A program made the translations under genes and the position numbers. Shown here in pieces: positions 19,001 through 28,609 of a DNA stretch of 64,000 nucleotides. The stretch covers positions 12,837,194 through 12,901,193 of the forward strand of contig NC_135552.1 in assembly GCF_964340395.1 (NCBI RefSeq), written 5' to 3'. The notes beneath the pieces were generated by a model, which was given only the letters and a program-made list of their open reading frames with translations, was not told the origin of the DNA and did not search any database. How positions within the stretch are numbered: the first letter of the stretch is position 1; every line of letters begins with the position of its first letter. The DNA is from Glandiceps talaboti. Lineage: Eukaryota > Hemichordata > Enteropneusta > Spengelidae.

Positions 19001-21991
19001 ATAAGATTTGTTTCCAGGAAATTTGAAGTTTACAATAATCAGATGATATTTGATATGATTATGATAATGATTTGATGTTATAATGGCATCAAAGTTGACA
19101 ATCTTCATACCATACGGTTACCATAGTAACATCCTTTCTAAATAGAAAAGAAACAAGAAATAGAGAGTCAGAAAAAATTTGAGAACAAGAAACACACTAA
19201 TGAGTATTATTCTTCTAGAATGTCACTGATTATAAGTCGTGTGGGTGAGGTATGTATTCTACCTTGACTGTGGATTCAAACTCTACAAGACAAATTGTTG
19301 TCAACAAAATTTCATAGGTCTTCATTGAACAGATTGTATGAATCTACAATGGGTTGAATGAAAAGATCACGATTGTATAGTGTAGTAGCATAGTCCTTCA
19401 AGACGACAGGTAAGGTAAAGTTAGGATAGCGGAATAGTGTAGTACTAGTAGCGATAGTCCTTCAATTCTACAAGTAGCCATAGGCTGCAGATTCAAGCTC
19501 TATGACCCAACTGACTATTTCTTGAATCAGACTTTTTTTTAAAATGGCGCCCTCTATGGCAGCATCGGAAAGACCATGTCACTACATCTCTGGGTTAATA
19601 TTCTCATTTATCATGTAAATCTATAGGGAGCTGGAGACATATATGTGAAGATTTATATATTTTGGGGCTACTTTTATGTTCAATATCTTTTATGTTCAAT
19701 ATCTTATGTTAATATCAGGTAGTTCACTAAGTTTACACATGAGGTGTTAATTTATATTCAGTCACACTTCTGCTCTTGTGCAGTCATTCGCTTTCTAGCT
19801 TCTGGTATGTGTTACAGTTAAGGTGTACTAGCTGATAACAGCTAAAGATACACCTTGAAAACATAATTATGTACGTCTTTGCATATATGCCTCCAGTTAT
19901 GTATGGTAAATTTGGAATCTCTAATGAGGCATTTCTCTTTCCTTCTATATAACTTAAGGTATGTCTAAACCTCAGCAACTCCCTGCACAAATTTATACGG
20001 TCTGAAGACTATATGTCTGCATTGCCACACAGAAAATGCTTTCACCTTTTTAGTAGTTGTAAGACAGGTATATTTTGTACTTTTACAGACAAAGACACCC
20101 ACTAATGTTGCTAGTGTATGCAAAGTATGGGAGAAAGCTACTAGGCCATTGGAGCAGACTAACGAGATAGAATGTAAACTTATCAGTGATTTTGTCCGGA
20201 TGCTGAGAGATGTTAAACGGCAGGATATTGTGGGCATATTTAAGAAACACATCCCAAGAGGCACTGGTAGAATTGGTAAGTCTTCGCTGATTTTGTCATT
20301 TTTCTTGACCATAATTTACAAGTCAAATATCCCTATTTTGCCTCTTACCTCCAAAAGTTTAATACATGCAGATGCCAGTAGTCTAACCCCACATTATCAA
20401 TGATGAGCTTTCTAATAAGGCATTTGACCTTGGTTTCCATCTTCAAGGTCAAATAGCGGAAATTTGTCTTTGAACTATAACTCAATAGTTAGGCTAAATA
20501 CAAAGGGTATCTCTTCAAGTGTCTACATCCATATTATCAGGGGTAAGATTTTTTTAATACCTTGATTACTGACCTTGACCTTCATCTTCAAGGTCAAATA
20601 GCAAATACCTCTTAACGTTTGAAGTTTCATGCCTAAAGGCACCATTCAAGTGGCTGCATTTATGATTATAGAATTCAGCTTTGAAATCAAACACAAAGAT
20701 TTAAACTTGACCTTGATCTTCAAGGTCAAAAAGAAATTGCTCATTCTGACCATTTTCCAATCCATTCTGAAAATTTGTCATGTTCAGATACAGACGAACA
20801 TTGTCATGTTGGCAACAATATAAATATACATGGCAACGATATAAATATACATGGCAATGATATAAATATACATGGCAACTTGTCATCAGGCTGATGAATT
20901 CCTGAGAAAAATGCAAAGTGAAGAATCTATGTCTTTGGCTTTAGACTTTCAAGCTGCCATTCAATCTCAAAAAATCGTGAATGTTTTATAGCTTTTTATC
21001 AAAATTTTGAGCTGGACTGCTAACAATATGTGATGTGAATATGACTGCAAAACAAATGCGATTCAAGTCAACCATGGTGGGACATAGTCTGTAATCTATG
21101 CTGTGACAGGGCGCCCTCTCACATCGCTCAAATCCCTTTCAAAGCAGGCCAGTGAGGACGGAGTGACATGATGTATTGTACAGTCTAGGTGGGACAATGA
21201 GTGGACGTTTGGATGGGCAAGTTTGAATTACTAGCTAAACATAACACAAAGAATGCGAGAAACCAACGTAAGTGTCTTTGTACTTAAAAGCAACATAATT
21301 ATACAGACAACAACACACATTTCTTCTAGCTAGTCTGAACAATTCATCATTGTTGTGGTCTGTAATTAAGAGTTCGACATTGTCCTTTCTTACAACAAAT
21401 AAAACCAGATTGGTACTACTTACACACCTAAATTGTACTCTTAATCTGACATTGGCCTTTATTTTTTATGGTGAACCAGGTACTCTCTTAGAAGGAAGAA
21501 GACCAATCCAAGACATTCCATTCTCAATCAGAAACCAATTGACCAATCAATTGTCAGTACCATCACCTGGTAAGTATTATGCACAGATTTAAAAAGTTTA
21601 AATAATAATTTGGGCATTTTAACATGATTGTGTAATCATTGATAAAGGACCAAGTTCTATGTTCTATAATTATTTTGTATAAAAAATAATGTTTTTCTTG
21701 ATATTCTAATTTATTCACAGTATTTTCAAATGTACTCAGGCATTATATTTTATACAAACAAATACCAAAAACTAATTTCTTTCCTTTCCAGATGCCAAAG
21801 ACTGGAGAATCATAGCTGAAGCCATTAATATACCCAATATGAATCTGTACATCAAATTATGGGAACAAAAATCCAACCCTGCAGAACAAGTTCTTCATAC
21901 GTGGCAGAGCAGAGCTGAAGCCACCGTTGGTAACCTCTATAAACTATTGGTGTTCAATGAAATGAACAATAGTGCCGCTTTGCTTGAATAG
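7001..21991 (+). CDS. Coiled-coil protein with two Death domains (10 coding exons, ~927 aa)
   Basis: Exons joined by consensus splice sites and unbroken frame: 7001-7178, 8447-8551, 10426-10638, 12323-13635, 14685-14976, 15631-15678, 18826-18983, 20089-20275, 21480-21569 and 21792-21991 (TAG). The predicted protein starts MAEMSSYIKSD. It has a Glu/Lys-rich coiled coil at about residues 230-340, a basic then acidic linker, a short second coil near 567-590, Death domain 1 at about 610-690 (SPRDWKPLARKLAIS), helical segments at 716-850, and Death domain 2 at about 850-920 (IPFSIRNQL, then DAKDWRIIAEAINIP). Death domain 2 resembles the UNC5 type. Death domains mediate homotypic assembly in apoptosis and innate immune signalling. 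No signal peptide, membrane helix or enzymatic domain is visible, so it is likely a cytosolic adaptor. I cannot assign an orthologue; invertebrate lineages have many unique Death-domain proteins. Start choice: first ATG after an in-frame stop (6947); an upstream coding exon is not excluded. Confidence 0.85.
7791..8378. mobile_element. Foldback (long-TIR) DNA transposon, 588 bp, with 9-bp target duplication
   Basis: The left end ACGAGTATAAAGTTGGCGTC at 7791 is matched by its reverse complement ending at 8378. Arms of about 210 bp pair almost throughout and enclose a loop of about 165 bp. The 9-bp sequence GGGCTGGTA flanks both ends (7782-7790 and 8379-8387), which is direct evidence of insertion. 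There is no transposase frame, so it is non-autonomous. A 9-bp duplication with long terminal inverted repeats is typical of Mutator-like elements. It sits in intron 1 of the Death-domain gene. Confidence 0.9.
11789..12207. repeat. 15-bp tandem repeat, about 28 copies (GGTCAATGTCAACAA)
   Basis: The unit GGTCAATGTCAACAA repeats with small changes. Because 15 is a multiple of three and the unit has no stop in several frames, long repetitive open frames appear on both strands. The exons on either side splice in frame without it, so it is intronic (before exon 12323-13635). Each unit contains AAGGTCA, the extended nuclear-receptor half-site. Confidence 0.93.
13852..14220 (+). mobile_element. tRNA-derived SINE (copy 1)
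   Basis: The head has an A box TGGTCAGAGTGG (13867-13878) and a B box GGTTCAAGCCC (13903-13913), the RNA polymerase III internal promoter of tRNA-like sequences. The body ends with GTAAAGCGCTTTGAGCACAG followed by GGTGCTATATAAA-like sequence and an A/T-rich tail, the 3' end style of L2/CR1-mobilised SINEs. Related minus-strand copies are at about 23060-23270 and 40085-40225. It lies in intron 4 of the Death-domain gene, 220 bp after the large exon. Confidence 0.85.
14330..14465. repeat. (ATGT)n microsatellite
   Basis: More than thirty TATG units with TACG variants, then a T-rich tract to about 14640. It lies in intron 4 of the Death-domain gene. Confidence 0.95.
14685..14976 (+). CDS. Exon encoding Death domain 1 of the coiled-coil/Death-domain gene
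   Basis: This single exon codes for nearly the whole first Death domain. FSEVLDFICDRLSPRDWKPL forms helices 1-2 with the conserved DW, ARKLAISDAEIEAIEYEH follows, and MKYAMLNTWATKIRGNKADI carries the conserved W of helix 5. The upstream junction (CAA|GGC) is phase 0 and the downstream junction (GATA|GTGAGT) is phase 1. The six-helix pattern and both conserved Trp positions fit the superfamily. Confidence 0.9.
16010..18560. repeat. Minisatellite array of a 54-bp unit, about 47 copies
   Basis: The unit CTAGACTACCAAATTAGCAG + TAGTCCAGGACACATAGACT + ACTAAACATTATAT repeats head-to-tail for about 2.5 kb inside intron 6 (15679-18825) of the Death-domain gene. The edges (before 16300 and after 18360) are more diverged than the centre. 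Variants are patterned: between about 17260 and 17580 TCCAGG and TCTAGG units alternate, giving a 108-bp higher-order repeat. Each unit contains GACTAC and GTAGTC arms that could form hairpins. Units are directly adjacent, with no unique spacers, so it is not a CRISPR array. Confidence 0.95.
18561..20088. other. Introns flanking exon 18826-18983 of the Death-domain gene
   Basis: Apart from exon 18826-18983 this stretch is intronic. Two tRNA-like B-box-like strings (near 19272 and 19490, GATTCAAACTC and GATTCAAGCTC) suggest decayed SINEs, but I cannot define their ends. No other gene was seen. Confidence 0.4.
20420..20735. repeat. Cluster of TGACCTT...AAGGTCA inverted motifs
   Basis: Three short hairpin-forming units occur at about 20427-20455, 20572-20600 and 20706-20731, each of the form TTGACCTTG...CATCTTCAAGGTCAAA. 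A fourth lies at 37660-37690 and related singles near 3230 and 10130. They look like a small dispersed palindromic repeat family and, by sequence, are paired nuclear-receptor half-sites. Confidence 0.6.
21083..21195. mobile_element. Foldback MITE-like repeat, GACATAGTCTGTAA family, copy 1
   Basis: It begins GGACATAGTCTGTAATC and ends TGTACAGTCTAGGTGGGAC, with GGGCGCCCTCTCACATCG and CCAGTGAGGACGGAGTGACA in between. It shares this order with the copies at 24917-25047 and 49143-49225. It lies in intron 8 of the Death-domain gene. Confidence 0.65.
21480..21991 (+). CDS. Last two exons encoding the UNC5-like Death domain 2
   Basis: Exon 21480-21569 ends ...IRNQLTNQLSVPSP and joins exon 21792-21991, which starts DAKDWRIIAEAINIPNMNLY. 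The order IPFSIRNQL, a Pro-containing turn, KDWR, then SNPAEQVLHTWQSR and a final L-rich helix mirrors the UNC5 netrin-receptor Death domain as I remember it, although no ZU5 or UPA domain is visible upstream. TAG ends the protein at 21989-21991. An ATTAAA at 22122-22127 is a possible poly(A) signal. Confidence 0.85.
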
Positions 21992-22559
21992 GGGACATTC
22001 TCAGAAAGTCTCAGAAAACACAAAAAAGTGACCTAAGTTTAAAGCTTAATCCTTTAGTGCCTGAGTCGAAAGAATGTAATTTTCTGAAATTAGCAGAGAA
22101 TACATCACTTTCATTTTCAAAATTAAAAAAAAAAAAATAGAACAACTGGGAATTAGCGGGCACACATAAACCAAGGAGTTCAGACTCTGACTAACGTTGC
22201 AACCTAATGTCACAAACAGGTTGTACACAAGCCATCAGTCCAACTGACTGTAAAGTGTACAAAATTAACAGCAATCATGATCAATATAATTGTTCTAAGA
22301 TTTTTCAGTTAATCAATGTGACATTTCCATGTTGTGTTGTTGATCAGAACAAATACTGTGTACATTATGGCATCAAGTTTATAGACTTGGTAAATATATA
22401 GCATTGCATTGGATTTCCATCATTGTAATCAAGAAACAGAATGTTATTTTATTCAATTTTGATGATGCCACAAATCAATGGAACCTTCAATTTAGTTAAG
22501 ATATTTATACATCTGTAATGTGAAGGTTTCAAGATTTATTTTGTGTTTTATCACCTCAC

Positions 22560-23065
22560 GTAGTGATATAGTTAAAAATCAGTACTATAAGTTTTGAAGG
22601 TCATGAGTTCAAATCTACTGGAGCAGCCTCAACCCAGGGTCAGTGTTCTACAGACTCATTGGGTAGGCTGTACTACTCAGCCATGTCTCACTCACAAAGC
22701 AAGGGTCAGTGTTCTACAGACTCATTGGGTAGGCTGTACTACTCAGCCATGGTCTCACTCACAAACCCATGGTGAGTGTTCTACAGACTCATTGGGTAGG
22801 CTGTACTACTCAGTCACGTCTCACTCACAAACCCATGGTGAGTGTTCTACAGACTCATTGGGAAGGCTGTACTACTCAGTCACGTCTCACTCACAAACCC
22901 ATGGTGAGTGTTCTACAGACTCATTGGGAAGGCTGTACTACTAGCCCAGTCTCGCTCACAAAGCCAGGGTCAGTGTTCCACAGATTCATTGGGTAGTCTG
23001 TACTACTCAGCCATGTCTCACTCACAAACCCAGGGTCAGTGTTCTACAGACTCATTGGGTAGATC
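22560..23065. repeat. 66-bp minisatellite, about seven copies, beside a tRNA-like head
   Basis: Units containing AGTGTTCTACAGACTCATTG start at 22641, 22707, 22774, 22840, 22906, 22971 and 23037, so the period is 65-67. Since 66 is divisible by three the array stays open in several frames (repeats of VLQTHWVGCTT); these are not genes. Just upstream (about 22590-22630) GAGTTCAAATC resembles a Pol III B box, so the array may be an amplified SINE body. Confidence 0.85.
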
Positions 23066-23270
23066 TATAGTGGCACAACAACCCTTTATACTTTCCCAAC
23101 TCCCTAAGGAGCATACAATCCATTGCAGCCTTTTTATAAGTGCATAGGATTAAAGCATTCACATTGCAACCGCTATCCTACCAGGTCCCTAATTATACAG
23201 TTGGGTTACTGAAGCACATAAGATAAATGCAAAGTGTAAGGGCCTCCAGGAGTGGTGACTCAAACAGTTG
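23060..23270 (-). mobile_element. SINE fragment (copy 2, minus strand)
   Basis: The reverse complement reads GGGACCTGGTAGGATAGCGG then TTGCAATGTGAATGCTTTAA and ATAAAAAGGCTGCAATGGAT, matching the middle of the SINE at 13852-14220. The tRNA-like head is diverged or missing and the 3' tail is replaced by the 66-bp array on its left. Confidence 0.75.
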
Positions 23271-24916
23271 ACAACAATTACTCATATGAAGCCCACATAT
23301 GCTATGTGTTGATGGGTCTGGGGAAATCCAGGATATGCTGTAGATTGACTGGGAAATTTAAGCCTAGACAGTTCCAAAGCAAATTGTGATGGTGCTTGTA
23401 TAACATAGCCCTTTCCAAACCTGAATCAGAGCTCTGTAGAATATTGTGGCCTTTTAGTGTAATATCAAAAAAAAAAAAAATGGGAACAATCCTCAGCACA
23501 AAAATTTTAGTTACAAAAAAGAAAAGAAAAAAAACATAAAAAACCCAAGAGTATGTATAACTGTTATGTTTTTGAAATTAATCCTGGGGTAACATTTCTA
23601 CTCAGAAGTTCCAAACCAGACTCAATAAACACACCAGTATTGTTATATACATTTAATATTTCATTATGGTAGAGGGTTGTGTTTGAACAACACACATACC
23701 AAACATTTCATTATGGTATGTTCCATTATGTTCATTGATGTATTAATATATATACTAGTATATTATTAATCATGCAAATTTTGTCAGGTAAAGTAAATTA
23801 TGACAAACAAAATTGTATTTTAATTACCAGTAAAACCACAGCCCCTACATGGTAAAACACAATATGCCATGGGCCAGTTATCAGAAAGACAAAAGATTAT
23901 ATAGATTAGCCACTAGGAGTGCTGTTCAGCAGCAACCTTTGGATCAACTGAAGTGGAACATCATGAAAGTTAACTCCTTTAAAAAATATGAAGATTTCCT
24001 AGTATTTCATGGCAAAAGTTCAGTATTCTCAACCAAGCATTTCTGCTAAATTTCATTAAAGATGTAATGTTGAGGAAATCATGGCGTTGTAATAGCCATG
24101 TATATTCACTGATCATGTGGGGCGCCCTCTTGAGACACTTGTTTAAAAAATGACAGCAAGGTGGGTAACTGGTATATGGTTTAAATCAGACCTGCACACT
24201 CAAACTTTTTTTTAATAATCTCACATATTCTTTCCAAGTTCATATTTTACACTAACAGGATTTTGAAGTTGAAACATTGACATTTTGGTTTTCTATTCAT
24301 TTAAAAACTATTTACTGTTATTGTTGAATTGAAATATTATGAGTGTGTTAACTAAAACAAATATAGTGATTGAGATTTCAGAAGTTTCAATGATATCTAG
24401 TGAGCAGTAACGATAATGGAGTGAATTTGACTTCTCTGTGAATTGACCTAATCTCTTCATATATATTTCGTATATTTCTTAAAGTTGACCCTCTTGTAAA
24501 TTTACAAAGAAAAAAACATCAGATTTAATCAAATTATGGTTGAATTATGCTTCAATACTACTGCCCATGCTGTTATATTTCATTATTTTGTCAAAATCTT
24601 AATTCCACAGAATTTGATCTTTTTACAGTGAAGTAAAAATTATGGCAGCCATCTTGGATTTTATTATCAGTTCAAAGGTCAATCAACCATAATTAGATGG
24701 TTCATATTCAAAGTTGATTTAATTTTCAAAACAGTCAAAAGTATTTAATGTCCAATACATTTTGATATGACAACATGAAAACAAATTCTGTGGCTTTCTA
24801 TATTAAATACTAGTATATTGGTGTCATGCATGTGTGTTATATTATTTGAGCAGAAAAGAAACAAAAATAGCTTAATAAATATCATGGTTTGTATTTGAAA
24901 ATAATTCTAGTCCAAG
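23271..24916. other. Repeat-containing spacer without genes
   Basis: No coding exon is recognisable. The segment at 23873-24050 belongs to the CAGTTATCAGAAAGACA repeat family. The rest is AT-rich unique-looking sequence. Confidence 0.5.
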
Positions 24917-25047
24917 ACTTGTAAGACATAGTCTGTAAGGCACGCCGCGACGGGACGCCCTCAAACATCGGCCAACCCCTAACACCCAGTGTGAGAGGAG
25001 GCCGGTGAGGGCGAAACGTCACGACGTATCTTAAGTCTATGTAAGAC
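24917..25047. mobile_element. Foldback MITE-like repeat, copy 2 (most complete)
   Basis: The left end GTAAGACATAGTCTGTAAGG and the right end CTTAAGTCTATGTAAGAC are imperfect inverted copies, and GACGCCCTC / GAGGGCG pair further in, giving a GC-rich hairpin of about 130 bp in an AT-rich setting. Relatives are at 21083-21195 and 49143-49225. No target duplication was identified with confidence. Confidence 0.7.
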
Positions 25048-25830
25048 AGTGATTTTTGGAAAAAAAATATCAAAAACTGAATTATTATTCAATTTCTGTT
25101 GGCCGAAGAATAATTAGTGAATTTTATTTTCAAAATATGAATGTACAGGTTGCATATGTAATTCATTATTATGGAAGTTGCATATCATTACAGGATTTTC
25201 AAGCAAGTGGAGTTTCTTATCTTTCTTATCACTAAGTAGTGTCTGTTGCCAAGATTTACAAATGTGATAATGCACTCTTACTTAAACAGCAAGTCAACAG
25301 TTGTAAATGTTTCTCTTGCTTACTGGTACTACTTTCGGGCATTTCAATACCGAAACAAATTCCCGAAAGTTTGAGTTAATTTTCATTTTGCAAGTCAAAG
25401 TCCCACCATCTTTATTTTAACAAAAGAACAAGTGGCATATTTTATTGTGCAACTATTTTTCTCTCTCCATGATCACTGTAATTCAAAAGTGTAGTTCACA
25501 AGCGCAAGATTATTTTCAAGGAGTAAATCATATCAGGCAAAGCTAAGCTCAATAATATATCAGTTAATGTTTTCAGTTGTATTGACCATAGACCCTCCAC
25601 CCAAATAATCTTTGGAAACTTCCTTCTTCACATTCTTTCATTACAGCGCCCTCACCTTCTGTAGCTAAACTCTTTAAACTGCATATACTTTCAGCATAAC
25701 ACCATCCTCTTTAATGCTACGAAGCCTTAATTTACAGACATCAACTCTGTGTTTTGCTTTGATGATGTTTTATGTTCGCTGATACGGTTCTTGATTAGTT
25801 AGTTGATACAATGGTGTTCCACTGCTGTGT

Positions 25831-26841
25831 TTAATTTTTTTCTGGTGTGTTCTCTGGAACATTTTTTCTCTGTGAATAACGGCTCACTAGACTGAACAAA
25901 GAGTTCCGGAACACCCAGCATGATCTGCATCTGTCTCTGTCTCCATCCAGAATCATTGGGCACTGCGTGGATCTCAATGTTGACTGGAAATGTTCATTTT
26001 TGCGGTTCACTACATTAACATCATGTCTATAACCAATGATATCTCCCATTCTGCCTACACTCAAAAAGACACCATTTCTGATACTGGCAACTTCATTGAA
26101 TTTTTCTTCAGGGTTTCCAATACACAGTGTGCAATTGTGAAGAGTGTCAATAAGTTGAAGTACCATAGAAGCACCTGTGATTGTAGATGGAAATTCAGTC
26201 AGTGCCTTGCTATTACTGCAGTCCTTTCCATATATGTTAACATTCCATTGCAAAGATGAGGAAAACACCACTTCTTTTGCAATTATTGTATGACTTTTGA
26301 AATCTGTGACTGTGTAGAATATATTAGTGCAGACATCATCTGACTGTTGAAACCAACCTGGAGGAAGGATGCATCTCCTTACACCATCCCTGATGACTTG
26401 ATATGGTAGCTGGTAGGGAAGACTTGTTACTAGGTAAAAAAGCAGTGGTGGTGGTTTGGGTATTACACCCACATAGTTATGTTCTAATGAAGTGTTTTTT
26501 TCTGCCAACGATATGAAGCTATGTTGTGGGAAGTTTGAAGCTGTATTTGTATTTGGAAAAGGTGGTTGGTTTGCAGGTATACTTGGCACAGATAAGGACA
26601 ACACAGTCATCTTTTCATCTGGCTCTGTGGTCGTGGTCACTTGATGAGATAATGGGTCACTCACTGGGGCTGGACTTGATGAATTCTGATCAACATGGAT
26701 TTCTGATTGCTGCTCTTTAGTACTGGTCTTATTTTGTAAATGGCAGACTGGTTGTCTTAATTCCCTTCGTTGTTTAGCTGCAGCTGCTTTTTTCCTCACT
26801 ATATTCTTCACACGATATCCCATACCAAGTTTGTACGGCAT
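25831..26841 (-). CDS. Uncharacterised 336-aa protein, intronless coding region
   Basis: ATG at 26841 has a strong start context (CCACC before ATG) and TAA ends it at 25831. The protein starts MPYKLGMGYRVKNIVRKKAA, a basic, possibly nucleic-acid-binding N-terminus, followed by a Ser/Thr/Pro-rich low-complexity stretch to about residue 125. A folded half follows: LQWNVNIYGKDC, CIGNPEEKF, and a C-terminal knuckle CPMILDGDRDRCRSCWVFRN (C-x10-C-x2-C). I recall similar layouts (GN.EEKF, then C...RC..C..+R..L) in poorly characterised families expanded in cnidarians, fish and amphioxus and sometimes linked with mobile DNA, but I cannot name it. A 3' splice site (GCAG at about 26869) just upstream and a 5' donor at 29145 suggest a spliced 5' UTR. 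Confidence 0.72.
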   Translation of the reverse strand: MPYKLGMGYRVKNIVRKKAAAAKQRRELRQPVCHLQNKTSTKEQQSEIHVDQNSSSPAPVSDPLSHQVTTTTEPDEKMTVLSLSVPSIPANQPPFPNTNTASNFPQHSFISLAEKNTSLEHNYVGVIPKPPPLLFYLVTSLPYQLPYQVIRDGVRRCILPPGWFQQSDDVCTNIFYTVTDFKSHTIIAKEVVFSSSLQWNVNIYGKDCSNSKALTEFPSTITGASMVLQLIDTLHNCTLCIGNPEEKFNEVASIRNGVFLSVGRMGDIIGYRHDVNVVNRKNEHFQSTLRSTQCPMILDGDRDRCRSCWVFRNSLFSLVSRYSQRKNVPENTPEKN

Positions 26842-28489
26842 GGTGGATAGCAACAAAGTTTGGCGTCTGCATACAAAAAATTAGGGAATATAGAGTACAT
26901 AATTAAAGTTCTGAATAAATGTATTCAATAAATCACATGATTGACAATCTTCCTATTAAATTGTGGAATGATCACCCAGTACTCATTCGCTATATACAAT
27001 GTAACAACCTAATATGAAGTGATTCAAAAATAAAAAAAATAAAGTGATATGATAACAAAAAGTATGTATTGACGGGTGACCAAAGTGACACACTATATTT
27101 CAGTAATAGTGTTAGATGGATGATTGAAACAATAGTAACTGTACCATGAATTGATAAAGTTAATTTGTTCTCTATCTTAGATCCATAATCCATGCATATG
27201 AGTATTACAATATATTTTAAAGAATGGGTTAGAGCCAAAAACAACATACAGAAACAACAACAAATATTAGATATACATATCTATAAAACACTAAACTACA
27301 ATACTGAATACAAAATTAATACAATAATGAATAATAATATCGCCCAGGTTTTCTATGGGTTGATTTTATATTGTTAAACACAGAACTGCAGGTGCCTGGG
27401 ACCCTATTTTGCATATGACTGACTGTATGTTTGGAGGTGGAGAACTTGTGATGACTCACTGGCAAGTAATCACCAAAATATAAACATTCCCTATCAGGGT
27501 TTTTCACATGCAAATACCGCATATTTGAATATTCTTGAATGACACACAATCTGAACAGCTCACTGTACAATATCTTACCCACAACTCTCTCTGATTGGTA
27601 TGCTTGAAGGTTCCATATTTTATAACTTTTTCAATAATCCATACTTTTCAACATTTTAAGCATAGTAATTAAGTTTAATTAATATGTAGCAAAAAAAACG
27701 CTTAGGAATCAAAAATAAAGTTCTAAATTTTGTATAAAAATGAACTAACAACTAAATTAAGCATGTGCTGTGAATAAAACACTTTTCACTGTCAAAGTGT
27801 CAATAACTTGGGTAGTGTGTATGATGAGTTTTAGTATGTAAATTTCTTTTGTCATACCTATTCAAATAAATCTATATCTTTGGCAAAGTCATAACAGGTG
27901 CATATATTTTCCTTAGTTTCGTCGCAAATATTCTGCATGTCTTTCAAGAAAATCTGCTGACAAATTCCTAAAATTGCTACACCTTCTACAATAAATCACT
28001 GATACCAGAACCGATGAAAATGGGTATTCAGAAACTCATCAGTGGCAATTTAACGGTTGCCAAATGGAAAAAATGTTTTTACAAAACCCTATACACTGGT
28101 GAGATTTGTCTGACTTCAAGGAGATACTAGTAATGTCCAACACTACAAATCAGAGAAAGTTGTGGGTAAAATGTTGTACAGTGCAGCTGTTTGAAGGGGA
28201 ATTTGTCTCATTTGGAAAGTTTTTTTTCATTCTATGAAACAAACAGACTGATTTTTAACAATTTGTGTACCCAAGTTACCATCCTACAACATTCACAAAC
28301 AATTTGTACATGATACATATGACCTGTGTGTGTCTCGGTGCACAGAAAAAATGCTGAAAACAAGAAATTGAAAAAGACATAGTCCCCGCTATGATTGGGT
28401 TTTAAGGAACTGGCAGTTTATGTTGTCATTTTCAAACCTGGTTAATGTTGTTTGGCCTCATATGGTTGTTTTTGATATCACTACTCTGT

Positions 28490-28523
28490 TTTAACCCGCA
28501 CCTAACGTTAGGTGCGGGTTAAA
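28490..28523. repeat. Perfect 34-bp palindrome
   Basis: The half-site TTTAACCCGCACCTAAC (28490-28506) is followed with no spacer by its exact reverse complement (28507-28523). It is GC-richer than its surroundings and would form a hairpin or cruciform. It abuts a fragment of a MITE family on its right. Confidence 0.95.
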
Positions 28524-28529
28524 CACTAA

Positions 28530-28609
28530 AACTTAAAAAGTCACCAAAACAGACGAAAAAACCCACAAAACAGCAACAAGACGCTACAATTATTGCAGCT
28601 ATAGTCTGT
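28530..28609 (+). mobile_element. Solo end of the 59409-59875 MITE family
   Basis: ACAGACGAAAAAACCCACAAAA and GACGCTACAATTATTGCAGC match the right end of the 59409-59875 element (ACAGACGAAAAAAACCCTCA and AACGCTACAATTATTGCAGC). The left end is absent, so this is a truncated copy. It adjoins the 34-bp palindrome. Confidence 0.75.

Noticed and set aside
22594-23147. Repetitive open frames of about 75-116 codons
   Set aside because: They follow a 66-bp minisatellite (multiple of three) and have no domain or splice context.
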